Part shown: positions 42,411 through 49,532 of the stretch, one piece after another
Position numbering within the stretch: the first letter of the stretch is position 1
How the letters are laid out: every line of letters starts with the position of its first letter
Made by a program: the position numbers and the translations under genes
The notes under the pieces: generated by a model
The model's database searches: none
What the model was told of the DNA's origin: nothing
What the model saw: the letters and a program-made list of their open reading frames with translations, nothing else
Source of the DNA: a virus
IMG/VR virus record: IMGVR_UViG_3300031857_011362
Coordinates: 60,443-124,442 of that record
Direction: 5' to 3' (one strand)
Length of the DNA: 64,000 nt

Positions 42411-42690
42411 GTAGACACAAGAGACTTGAGAGTAAAATTTGAGTGCCCTAGTGGAAATGCTAGGAGTAGAACCCGTCAAATTCGGTGAAGGCTGTAAAAT
42501 GCTAATACCGAGCGAAGCCTAAGTAGAAATACTTTTGAACGTGTAGAGACTAGACGGCGGGCATCTAAAGCAGTAATGCTATGATGAAGGTATAGTCCAG
42601 ACCACAAAACTGTAAAGGTAGTGAAAACTATAGTGGTAAGAAAATCTCTCGCCGAAAGGCATCCCGGTTCGATTCCGGGAGGTCGCACCA
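42393..42690 (+). tRNA. tRNA-Leu(TAA) interrupted by a group I intron
   Basis: 5' exon 42393-42427 and 3' exon 42641-42690 join to give acceptor GCGACCT/AGGTCGC, anticodon stem AGAGA/TCTCT with loop CTTAAAA (anticodon TAA), variable arm GCC-GAAA-GGC and encoded CCA. The interruption falls between anticodon positions 34 and 35, the classic site of the cyanobacterial and plastid tRNA-Leu intron. Confidence 0.92.
42428..42640 (+). ncRNA. Group I intron (IC3-like) in tRNA-Leu(TAA)
   Basis: 213 bases with no reading frame. The exon ACTT can pair with GAGT inside the intron (P1, with U-G at the splice site). P2 is CCCTAG/CTAGG. Core segments AATACCGAGC-GAAGCC, AGAGACTAGACGG and TATAGTCCAGACC match the P, Q, R and S regions of bacterial tRNA-Leu introns. 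The intron ends in G (42640). Self-splicing is predicted. Confidence 0.9.
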
Positions 42691-42696
42691 GAATTT

Positions 42697-42770
42697 GGGG
42701 GATTGATGTAATGGGAGCCTGGGACCTTTGCAAGGTTTTCGTGGGAGTTCGATTCTCCCATCCTCCACCA
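42697..42770 (+). tRNA. tRNA-Ala(TGC)
   Basis: Acceptor GGGGGAT/ATCCTCC, loop TTTGCAA with anticodon TGC, encoded CCA. Two G-U pairs weaken the anticodon stem. Confidence 0.9.
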
Positions 42771-42801
42771 AATACGATAAATACTGCATAGAGGAAACAA
42801 T

Positions 42802-42975
42802 ATGCAATTAAAAGTCTTTATCAATGATAAACTGTATAAAACGGTAACAGTACCGGGAGAAACATATAATCCTAATTTCATCTGGCCTGAAATAGAAGCT
42901 GACAGAGATTCAGGATTATTGACAACATTTAATCTAAACAAAGGTTTATCAATTCGCTACGAAAAAGTAGCATAA
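42802..42975 (+). CDS. Small hypothetical protein (57 aa)
   Basis: MQLKVFINDKLYKTVTVPG..., a beta-rich sequence ending LSIRYEKVA. GATAAATA (42776-42783) and a GAGGAAA ribosome site precede ATG 42802. It lies between tRNA-Ala and the initiator tRNA. Not recognised. Confidence 0.72.
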   Translation: MQLKVFINDKLYKTVTVPGETYNPNFIWPEIEADRDSGLLTTFNLNKGLSIRYEKVA

Positions 42976-42982
42976 CAGTTTA

Positions 42983-43058
42983 CGCGGGGAGGGCCCGGTC
43001 ACCACTTCGGTCTCATAAGCCAGGAGCATCGGCAGTTCAAATCTGTCCCCCGCATCCA
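42983..43058 (+). tRNA. Initiator tRNA-fMet(CAT)
   Basis: CGCGGGG/CCCCGCA leaves C1 opposite A72, the mismatch that marks bacterial initiator tRNAs. The anticodon loop is CTCATAA, and the stem has G-C pairs next to it. CCA is encoded; the discriminator is U instead of A. Confidence 0.88.
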
Positions 43059-43072
43059 AATAGGAAAATTAT

Positions 43073-43222
43073 ATGCCAATGTATGAAACGACAGTTCGCA
43101 CACCACAGGGTGAAATTAAAGATAAAGTCTTTGCACCAAATGTACAAGAAGCTAAAAAGCTACTTGAACAACGTCATGGTCCACGAAACGTTCCATATAT
43201 ACCGCATATAATACCAAGTTAA
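43073..43222 (+). CDS. Small hypothetical protein (49 aa)
   Basis: MPMYETTVRTPQGEIKDKVFAP with a helix (NVQEAKKLLEQRHG) and a Pro/Ile tail. TAGGAAA precedes ATG 43073. It ends two bases before tRNA-Pro. Not recognised. Confidence 0.68.
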   Translation: MPMYETTVRTPQGEIKDKVFAPNVQEAKKLLEQRHGPRNVPYIPHIIPS

Positions 43223-43224
43223 TT

Positions 43225-43301
43225 CGGAGTGTAGAACAGCCCGGTAGTTCGCATCGTTTGGGACGATGAGGTCCAAGGTTCGAATCCTTGTACTCCGACC
43301 A
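43225..43301 (+). tRNA. tRNA-Pro(TGG)
   Basis: Acceptor CGGAGTG/TACTCCG, loop TTTGGGA with anticodon TGG, encoded CCA. Confidence 0.94.
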
Positions 43302-43324
43302 ATTTTTTAAAAAGGAAAAATAGT

Positions 43325-43486
43325 ATGACATGTAGAGGTTATGACCCAAAAGCCGTTAAAATCGGTAAGTTAGTAAAGATAGCAGGATCTTCGATTCTTG
43401 ATCCACACAAACGTGGTGATTTTTTTCGTAGCTATACTAAGGTTGCGCAAGAAAATTTGCGTTCCGGTGGTAGAAAAGAAAAGTAA
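43325..43486 (+). CDS. Small basic hypothetical protein (53 aa)
   Basis: MTCRGYDPKAVKIGKLVKIAG..., basic throughout and ending RSGGRKEK. AAAAGGAAA precedes ATG 43325. It lies between tRNA-Pro and tRNA-Val; nucleic-acid binding is possible. Not recognised. Confidence 0.68.
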   Translation: MTCRGYDPKAVKIGKLVKIAGSSILDPHKRGDFFRSYTKVAQENLRSGGRKEK

Positions 43487-43496
43487 TTTTTAAAAG

Positions 43497-43571
43497 GCAT
43501 CGTTAGCTCAGGGGTAGAGCGTCTCCTTTACACGGAGAGGGTCCGCGGTTCGAAACCGTGACGATGTACCA
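43497..43571 (+). tRNA. tRNA-Val(TAC)
   Basis: Acceptor GCATCGT/ACGATGT with a G-U pair, loop TTTACAC with anticodon TAC, encoded CCA. Confidence 0.94.
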
Positions 43572-43577
43572 AATACA

Positions 43578-44741
43578 ATGAGTAATTACATACCCTTACC
43601 ACAAACAATATCAGCTTTGCCTATGGCAGGGTGTGAGTGGTATTGGTATGACATTTACGATATAATAAATTCATCTATATACAGAGAGAACTTATTCAAT
43701 AGTGTTGGTAGTTCTGCTAAAGATTATTTTTTGTTTCGAAAAGGAACAACCATGCGTGGATCGTACAGTAGATATGATAGACTTGACTTTCCGCAAAAAT
43801 TACTGACAAACAGTGTTTATTGTATCCAACCTGATTTATCGGATACATGTGCTACATCATTTGAAACCATTACTAATAATAGAGCATTGATACTATTAGA
43901 AGTTGCAAAAAAATACAGGCAAGTTTTTTTATTTTATAGCGGCGGACTTGATAGTACTACTATACTATGCTCTCTGTTAAAAAATTGGGGTAGTCAAGAC
44001 TTAGCTAGAATTACATTGGTTATGAATCAATATTCAATAGATGAAAATAAAAACTTTTATGAAAATTTTATTCAGAATAAATTTACTACCGTTAGCACAA
44101 CTGATTATTTTAGCAATAGATTAATGAACAATGAATCGCTGTATATTACAGGTGACCTCGGTGGTGCTCTAATGAATAGTGATAACTCTGACGTTACTAA
44201 AATATTTTCAAAAACATATAATAAACCCTGGAAGTCTAACGTAGATAGTATACTTAAATATTTTACTGATAATTCTACAACTGCAAACGGCATTAAAACG
44301 TTTGAAAAGATAACACAAACCTTTGACAAGCTACACTATGAAGTTGAATCAATTAACGATTTCTTTTGGTGGGTCAATTTCAATTGGGGTTGGGATATAG
44401 AATTGTATTACGCTATTTGGTACTGGAGACTTTCACCCGAAACTGATACAAAAGATTTTTTAGAAAAAAATCTGTTCTTGTGGTTTAATACTATGGAATA
44501 TCAAGTATGGGCCATCACTAATAGTGAACCGAAGATAGGTGATTTGGTTAGTATGGACAAACTACCTATGAAAAAATATATTTACGATTTTAATAATGAT
44601 CGTGATTATTTTTTGTATAAAAAAGATGAGGCCTCAGTTTCAAAAAATAAATCGTTAATAACTACGAGGCTCTGCGGGGTCGATAGTAATTATAACATTT
44701 ATTATCGCAAGCTAAATAATAGTATACCTTCAAGGAAATAA
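43578..44741 (+). CDS. PP-loop ATPase, asparagine-synthetase-like
   Basis: 387 residues. FLFYSGGLDSTTILCSLL is an N-type ATP-pyrophosphatase PP-loop, and ITGDLGGALMN resembles the second ATP-binding segment of asparagine-synthetase-type amide ligases. No glutaminase domain or QueC-type cysteines are present. It starts six bases after the tRNA-Val CCA end with no ribosome site, so tRNA processing would leave a nearly leaderless mRNA. Substrate unknown. Confidence 0.75.
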   Translation: MSNYIPLPQTISALPMAGCEWYWYDIYDIINSSIYRENLFNSVGSSAKDYFLFRKGTTMRGSYSRYDRLDFPQKLLTNSVYCIQPDLSDTCATSFETITNNRALILLEVAKKYRQVFLFYSGGLDSTTILCSLLKNWGSQDLARITLVMNQYSIDENKNFYENFIQNKFTTVSTTDYFSNRLMNNESLYITGDLGGALMNSDNSDVTKIFSKTYNKPWKSNVDSILKYFTDNSTTANGIKTFEKITQTFDKLHYEVESINDFFWWVNFNWGWDIELYYAIWYWRLSPETDTKDFLEKNLFLWFNTMEYQVWAITNSEPKIGDLVSMDKLPMKKYIYDFNNDRDYFLYKKDEASVSKNKSLITTRLCGVDSNYNIYYRKLNNSIPSRK

Positions 44742-44743
44742 TC

Positions 44744-45049
44744 ATGAGCTACCAAATTACAATAACTTTCAAAAAAACTACAGAGACTCCGGAAAATGCA
44801 TTCAGTACTATTCCGATTCGTGAACCTAATGAAAATGTTACACAAGCACAAATTACTGCATTAGATAGTGCTTATCCGCACCAATTTGAAATGCGTATGA
44901 TACAGGATCAACTAACGATCACTTATACATATAACTCAAAAGAAGATTATGACGCAGTAGTTAATCATGCTGTTACTCAGGATTTACGTACAAGACGATT
45001 AGCTTGGGCGGAACTCAATAAAGTTACAATCTCTACAAGAGAAGTGTAA
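44744..45049 (+). CDS. Hypothetical protein
   Basis: 101 residues: ITITFKKTTETPENAFST..., a strand-rich N-terminus and a strand-helix end (LTITYTYNSKEDYDAVVNHAV). AAGGAAA precedes ATG 44744, so it is probably translated with the PP-loop gene. Not recognised. Confidence 0.72.
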   Translation: MSYQITITFKKTTETPENAFSTIPIREPNENVTQAQITALDSAYPHQFEMRMIQDQLTITYTYNSKEDYDAVVNHAVTQDLRTRRLAWAELNKVTISTREV

Positions 45050-45055
45050 TTAATT

Positions 45056-45131
45056 GCGGCTGTAGCTCAGTTGGTAGAGCATCACGTTGCCAACGTGAAT
45101 GTCACCGGTTCGAACCCGGTTAGCCGCTCCA
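45056..45131 (+). tRNA. tRNA-Gly(GCC)
   Basis: Acceptor GCGGCTG/TAGCCGC, loop TTGCCAA with anticodon GCC, encoded CCA. Confidence 0.95.
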
Positions 45132-45156
45132 AATTTTTTAACCAAAGAAAGAAACT

Positions 45157-45390
45157 ATGACAGATACAAGAATACAATATTCAAGTGAAGCAGCCGTTAC
45201 CATGGTCGAAAACAGATTCGACCTAGTACTCATTGCCTCAACAAGAGTTAGAGAATTAAAGAGTGGCCACAAATCTACACTTGGTAGTAAGAGTGGACCA
45301 GTAACTACGGCACTTCAAGAAATTGAACAAGGTCTAATAGGTCGTGAGTATCTAAAACGAGTTAGAGAAAACGCAAGAGCCGGAAAATAA
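45157..45390 (+). CDS. rpoZ: RNA polymerase omega subunit (RpoZ-like)
   Basis: 77 residues. NRFDLVLIASTRVRELKSGHKSTL and the conserved TTALQEIEQGLIGREYL match bacterial omega (RFDLVLVAARRARQ, ALREIEEGLI). Omega binds the beta-prime subunit and helps RNA polymerase assembly. The protein lacks the long C-terminal tail of E. coli omega. AAAGAAAG precedes ATG 45157. It lies between two tRNA genes. Confidence 0.88.
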   Translation: MTDTRIQYSSEAAVTMVENRFDLVLIASTRVRELKSGHKSTLGSKSGPVTTALQEIEQGLIGREYLKRVRENARAGK

Positions 45391-45395
45391 TATAT

Positions 45396-45485
45396 GGAAG
45401 ATAGGCTGCATGGCGCGGACACGGTCTTGAAAACCGTCCCACTTATGATGAATAGGTGACAGTTCGATTCTGTTATCTTCCTCCA
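45396..45485 (+). tRNA. tRNA-Ser(TGA)
   Basis: Acceptor GGAAGAT/ATCTTCC, loop CTTGAAA with anticodon TGA, long variable arm, encoded CCA. Last gene of the array. Confidence 0.94.
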
Positions 45486-45502
45486 AATTCTATTAATGAA
45501 AA

Positions 45503-46090
45503 TTATTGACTAACTTCGGTTAGTGTCGCTGCAAGCTCGATAAAACCATATTGATAATCTTTTAATAAAACTATCATATGTTCAAGTGTTTCTTTCCGAT
45601 GTTGAAAGTTTTTTAAATCTTTGTTGCGAGTTGATAGTTGAGTTTCTAAAAATCCTAAAAGAAGATTTTCTTCTTGTGGATTTTTATGTATCAATTTTTT
45701 CTTTGCAACATTCAGATTTACAATCTGTTGATTACATTGTGCTATGCTCAATTCATTTCGAGTTAACTCTCCGTTAACTTCATAACGCATAGTGTCTATT
45801 AAATTTGCATGGTGTAAATCAATATTAGCAATTACGGTAAAGAAAACGTTAGCTAGTTGTGAAATTGCCTCAGCCCCTACATTTAGGGATTCTGCGGTAG
45901 AGTTAGTTTCATCATATAATTTCCTGCGACTTGGGTCAATTAAAACCTCGTATGCAAATTTTATTCGTTGAAATTTTTCAGTATTTCCTCCTTTATCGGG
46001 ATGGTGTATATTAGCTAAATGACGATATTGGTGTTTGATTTCTTCAATCGTGCAATTTCTGGGTAATTCTAGTTCTTCATAAAGAGTCAT
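45503..46090 (-). CDS. J-domain (DnaJ-like) protein 2
   Basis: 195 residues, a paralogue of 36727-37314: LYEELELPRNCTIEEIKHQYR, HPD and FQRIKFAYEVLIDPSRRKLYD, then a coiled coil. ATG 46090 is chosen because it aligns with the paralogue's start and lies five bases after an ACTAAATA element; an in-frame ATG 46126 would include the promoter. Confidence 0.9.
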   Translation of the reverse strand: MTLYEELELPRNCTIEEIKHQYRHLANIHHPDKGGNTEKFQRIKFAYEVLIDPSRRKLYDETNSTAESLNVGAEAISQLANVFFTVIANIDLHHANLIDTMRYEVNGELTRNELSIAQCNQQIVNLNVAKKKLIHKNPQEENLLLGFLETQLSTRNKDLKNFQHRKETLEHMIVLLKDYQYGFIELAATLTEVSQ

Positions 46091-46095
46091 ACTAG

Positions 46096-46103
46096 TATTT
46101 AGT
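46096..46103 (-). promoter_or_regulatory. Late-type promoter element (ACTAAATA)
   Basis: Five bases before ATG 46090, the same arrangement as for J-domain protein 1. Confidence 0.5.
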
Positions 46104-46253
46104 TTGTCCAAATAAGTAGTAAACATTAGCGATGAATGTTATAATTTATGTTAACAATAAAGTAAAGTGAAATGACTACAGCAATTTAAAAAATTCTAAA
46201 GTAAAATACCCATAGAAAGCGGTTGTAGAACAGTAGCAGACATTATTAATTAT

Positions 46254-47048
46254 ATGAAAATTTTAATCACAGGCACCACAGGTTTTATAGGCAGTAATGC
46301 AGTAAAGCACTTTGAATCAAATCATACAATTGACTGTTACGAATGGTCAAATGAGAAACCAATCATAAGCAATTATGATTGGGTTCTCCACTTCGGTGCC
46401 ATATCTAGTACTACTGAACGTGATGTAGAAAAGATTATGCGACAAAATCTAGACTTTAGTTGCTGGTTACTAAGCGAATGCAATCGTACAGGAGCCAACT
46501 TACAATATAGTAGTAGTGCTAGCGTATACGGCATGACCAGAAGTTTTGTAGAGACAGATCCAGTTTCACCGCAAAGTCCATATGCATGGAGCAAGTATTT
46601 GTTTGAGCGTCATGTCAAACAAACTAAACTAGACATTATTGCACAAGGATTTAGATACTTCAATGTATATGGGCCGGGAGAAGATCATAAGGGAAAACAA
46701 GCTAGCCCATATCATCAATTCACACAACAAGCAATAAACAACGGTGTCATTAAGTTATTCGAAAACAGTAACCTCTATCTTAGAGATTTTGTGCCTGTTA
46801 GCAGTATAATAGACATACATGAAAAATTCTTGTCTGTTAAAAATTCAGGTGTATGGAATATCGGTACCGGAGTTACTAAGAGTTTTTTAGATGTTGCCAC
46901 TGAAGTTATACAAAAACACCCGGCACGAATAGAATATATACCAATGCCTTATATACTAAAACAAAGCTATCAGACATACACCTGTGCAGACCTAACGCAC
47001 TTACATGAGACATTAAATGAAAACAATATTTGTAAATGGTACATTTGA
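46254..47048 (+). CDS. hldD: NAD-dependent sugar epimerase, ADP-heptose 6-epimerase-like (HldD)
   Basis: 264 residues. ILITGTTGFIGSN is the NAD-binding turn, SSASVYG and YAWSK give the Ser and Tyr-x-x-x-Lys catalytic residues, and RYFNVYGPGEDHKGKQAS closely matches HldD, which makes ADP-L-glycero-D-manno-heptose. The following two genes encode the kinase and nucleotidyltransferase of the same pathway, which supports the call. It overlaps the next gene by 32 bases. Confidence 0.85.
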   Translation: MKILITGTTGFIGSNAVKHFESNHTIDCYEWSNEKPIISNYDWVLHFGAISSTTERDVEKIMRQNLDFSCWLLSECNRTGANLQYSSSASVYGMTRSFVETDPVSPQSPYAWSKYLFERHVKQTKLDIIAQGFRYFNVYGPGEDHKGKQASPYHQFTQQAINNGVIKLFENSNLYLRDFVPVSSIIDIHEKFLSVKNSGVWNIGTGVTKSFLDVATEVIQKHPARIEYIPMPYILKQSYQTYTCADLTHLHETLNENNICKWYI

Positions 47049-47415
47049 TTTACTACACCCGGGTCACCTTGTACTACTAAATACGGCACGAAGCATGGGT
47101 GACTATCTAATAGTTGCTATTGATAGCGACCGCCGCGTCAAGGAATTGAAGGGAGATGATCGGCCAATAAATTCTCAACAGGACAGACAAACCTTGCTAA
47201 GTAATATAAAAGTAGTAGATTTAGTTGACATATTTGACACTGATGAAGAACTAATTGAATTGATCAAACTATACAAACCTGATATCATGCTTAAGGGCAG
47301 TGATTGGAAAGGTAAGCCTATTATAGGTGAAAGCTACTGCAAGAAGATAGAATATTATGACAGAATTGAAGAATACTCAACCACCAAAACGATTCAACGT
47401 ATTACTAATAGGTGA
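47017..47415 (+). CDS. Heptose 1-phosphate adenylyltransferase-like (HldE C-domain)
   Basis: 132 residues. FVNGTFDLLHPGHLVLL carries the HxGH nucleotidyltransferase motif, DRRVKELKGDDRPI and MLKGSDWKGK fit the RfaE domain II family. In most bacteria this is fused behind the kinase in HldE; here it is a separate gene placed before the kinase. Confidence 0.87.
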   Translation: MKTIFVNGTFDLLHPGHLVLLNTARSMGDYLIVAIDSDRRVKELKGDDRPINSQQDRQTLLSNIKVVDLVDIFDTDEELIELIKLYKPDIMLKGSDWKGKPIIGESYCKKIEYYDRIEEYSTTKTIQRITNR

Positions 47416-48136
47416 TAGTTGTGTTGATGAATATTGTTATGGTACAATTGATAGATTAAGTCCTGAGGCGCCTATACCTGTATTAAAGTTTGTCACTACC
47501 GCTAGTAACCCGGGCATGGCGGCAAATGTAAAAGAGAACTTACTGGCATTCGGTTTAGATGTTGACTTTGTAACCAACAACGAGCAAATTACTAAAACTC
47601 GCTATGTTGAAATTAAATCAGGCCAGCACTTGTTGAGGGTCGACACCGATACTGAATTGCTTCCGTGGAGAGGTCACGTACCGTTCCCCCTAACAGATTA
47701 TGATGCAATAGTTATATCAGATTATAATAAAGGCTTTGTTACTTACGAGGTAATTGAAAAATTAAGAATCGATTTTCAAGGCCCTATCTTTGTTGACACT
47801 AAGAAACAAGACTTAGCACGATTCAGTGGTTGTTACGTTAAAATTAATGAATCAGAATACAAGGTAAGCACCAGTCAGTGTGAGACACTGATTGTTACAA
47901 AAGGTGGTAAGGGTGCAATGTACAAAGATATACTATATGCTACGGTTAAACAAGATGTAGTTGATGTATGTGGTGCAGGGGATACCTTTCTGGCTGCATT
48001 GACCTATGAATTCTTAAACACAAATTGCATAGTACAAGCCATAGACTTTGCTAATAAGTGTTCAGCTATTACTGTTGGTCACCGAGGTGTGTATGCATTA
48101 TCATACGAAGACATACAGAAAGTTACATCAAAATGA
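47357..48136 (+). CDS. Heptose 7-phosphate kinase-like (PfkB family, HldE N-domain)
   Basis: 259 residues. LLIGDSCVDEYCYG...PVLK, the NPGMAANVKENL substrate region, and DVCGAGDTFLAAL with the catalytic Asp and anion-hole glycines identify a PfkB kinase of the RfaE type. It is shorter than the HldE kinase domain. It overlaps the adenylyltransferase by 59 bases; a later start is possible. Confidence 0.85.
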   Translation: MTELKNTQPPKRFNVLLIGDSCVDEYCYGTIDRLSPEAPIPVLKFVTTASNPGMAANVKENLLAFGLDVDFVTNNEQITKTRYVEIKSGQHLLRVDTDTELLPWRGHVPFPLTDYDAIVISDYNKGFVTYEVIEKLRIDFQGPIFVDTKKQDLARFSGCYVKINESEYKVSTSQCETLIVTKGGKGAMYKDILYATVKQDVVDVCGAGDTFLAALTYEFLNTNCIVQAIDFANKCSAITVGHRGVYALSYEDIQKVTSK

Positions 48137-48489
48137 GATTAGAAGGCTTTGTAGAGAAGGGTTGGGGTTCAGAATTTATTTTTGCTACCAATGACAAGTA
48201 CTGCGGCAAGCTATTGAAATTTAATACTGGTTCTAAATTCAGTATGCACTTTCATGCTGAGAAAGATGAAACGTGGTATGTGTTAAGTGGGAAGTTCCTG
48301 ATAAAGTGGATAGACACTATTAATGCAAAACAGTACGAAGAAGAAATATCAGAAGGCGCGGCTTGGCGTAACATGCCATTGTCCCCGCATCAAGTCATAT
48401 GCATTGAAGAGGGAATATTAATTGAGGTAAGTACACCCGATTCAGTGGAAGACAATTACCGAGTATTGCCCGGAGACAGTCAAGCATGA
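48133..48489 (+). CDS. Cupin-domain protein (sugar isomerase-like)
   Basis: 118 residues. GWGSEFIF, SMHFHAEKDETWYVLSGKF and SPHQVICIEEG form two cupin motifs with metal-binding His/Glu, as in the isomerase domain of mannose-6-phosphate isomerase type II. ATG 48133 overlaps the kinase stop by ATGA. It probably isomerises or binds a sugar phosphate in the heptose block. Confidence 0.8.
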   Translation: MRLEGFVEKGWGSEFIFATNDKYCGKLLKFNTGSKFSMHFHAEKDETWYVLSGKFLIKWIDTINAKQYEEEISEGAAWRNMPLSPHQVICIEEGILIEVSTPDSVEDNYRVLPGDSQA

Positions 48490-48788
48490 AATATATTGTT
48501 GACATTGACGGAACCATTTGCACCAATACATTTGGAGACTATTCGTCTGCTGAACCATATGTTGAAAGAATCAAACGCTTCAATCAGCTATTCGATGAAG
48601 GCCACGAGATTCACTATTGGACTGCCCGTGGTAGTACCAGCAAAGTAGATTGGACTTCCCTCACACAACAACAGATTGCTAATTGGGAAGTAAAATATAC
48701 AAGTATTAAATTGGGTAAACCATCATACGACATTTGGATAGATGATAAAGCTACCAACTCAGAGATTTTTTTCAAGCAAGCGCCTTAG
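48486..48788 (+). CDS. HAD-family phosphatase
   Basis: 100 residues. DIDGTIC holds the nucleophile Asp, WTARGS the motif II Thr region, and DIWIDDKA the motif IV acids; it belongs to the short HAD group found in capsule and sugar loci. It could remove a phosphate in the heptose pathway in place of GmhB. ATGA overlap with the cupin gene. Confidence 0.82.
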   Translation: MKYIVDIDGTICTNTFGDYSSAEPYVERIKRFNQLFDEGHEIHYWTARGSTSKVDWTSLTQQQIANWEVKYTSIKLGKPSYDIWIDDKATNSEIFFKQAP

Positions 48789-48858
48789 ACGAACATTCGC
48801 ATACCTTACGTTCTTTATTATATTACTTAGACTATATTTGAGCAACTAGGGCGTTTAT

Positions 48859-48887
48859 TTGACAAATATCCTACACTATGCTATAAT
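48859..48887 (+). promoter_or_regulatory. Sigma70-type promoter
   Basis: TTGACA (48859-48864) and TATAAT (48882-48887), 17-base spacer; AGGAG precedes the next gene. Confidence 0.82.
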
Positions 48888-48907
48888 AGTATCAACAGGA
48901 GAAAATT

Positions 48908-49522
48908 ATGCCAGCTGTATTCTTAGTCAGCGACACCCACTTTGGGCATGTAGGCGTTTGTAAATTCACAAACAAAGATGGTGCTAAAATGCGTCCATGG
49001 ACTGATCCGGATGAGATGGATGAAGAAATGGTTAAGCGTTGGAACGAAACTGTTCGACCTAACGACAAAGTTTATCATTTAGGTGATGTGGTTATTAACC
49101 GCAAAGCAATGAAAACACTGTCACGTTTGAACGGTGATAAAGTATTGATTCGCGGTAACCATGATATCTTCCGTGATGATGAGTATAGAGAACACTTCCG
49201 TGAACTACGTGCTTATCATGTAATGAATGGTATGATATTAAGTCATATCCCAATCCATGAGGCATCGTTGGGTCGTTTTGGAACTAACATCCACGGGCAC
49301 TTACATGCAAATCGTGTAATGAAAAAAGCCTGGGTTGACAAAGTTAGTATGCATGATCCTAGACCATACATAATTGAAGAAGAAGTAGTTGACCCAAGGT
49401 ATCATTGCGTATGCGTTGAGCATACTAACTTTAGACCCATACTGTTCGAGGATGTTATCAAACGTATTGAAGCAGAAGGTGGGAGTGTTGGGTTTAAGAA
49501 TGGCAACGGTCCTACTATGTAA
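48908..49522 (+). CDS. Calcineurin-like metallophosphoesterase
   Basis: 204 residues. SDTHFGH, HLGDVV, GNHD and a late HGHLH are the metal-binding motifs of the metallophosphoesterase family. Phage members act on nucleotides or cyclic dinucleotides, or on RNA ends; the substrate here is unknown. It has a consensus promoter and an AGGAG site. Confidence 0.9.
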   Translation: MPAVFLVSDTHFGHVGVCKFTNKDGAKMRPWTDPDEMDEEMVKRWNETVRPNDKVYHLGDVVINRKAMKTLSRLNGDKVLIRGNHDIFRDDEYREHFRELRAYHVMNGMILSHIPIHEASLGRFGTNIHGHLHANRVMKKAWVDKVSMHDPRPYIIEEEVVDPRYHCVCVEHTNFRPILFEDVIKRIEAEGGSVGFKNGNGPTM

Positions 49523-49528
49523 TAAATA
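49521..49528 (+). promoter_or_regulatory. Late-type promoter element (AATAAATA)
   Basis: Overlaps the previous stop codon and lies four bases before ATG 49533, with no ribosome site. Confidence 0.52.
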
Positions 49529-49532
49529 ATCA

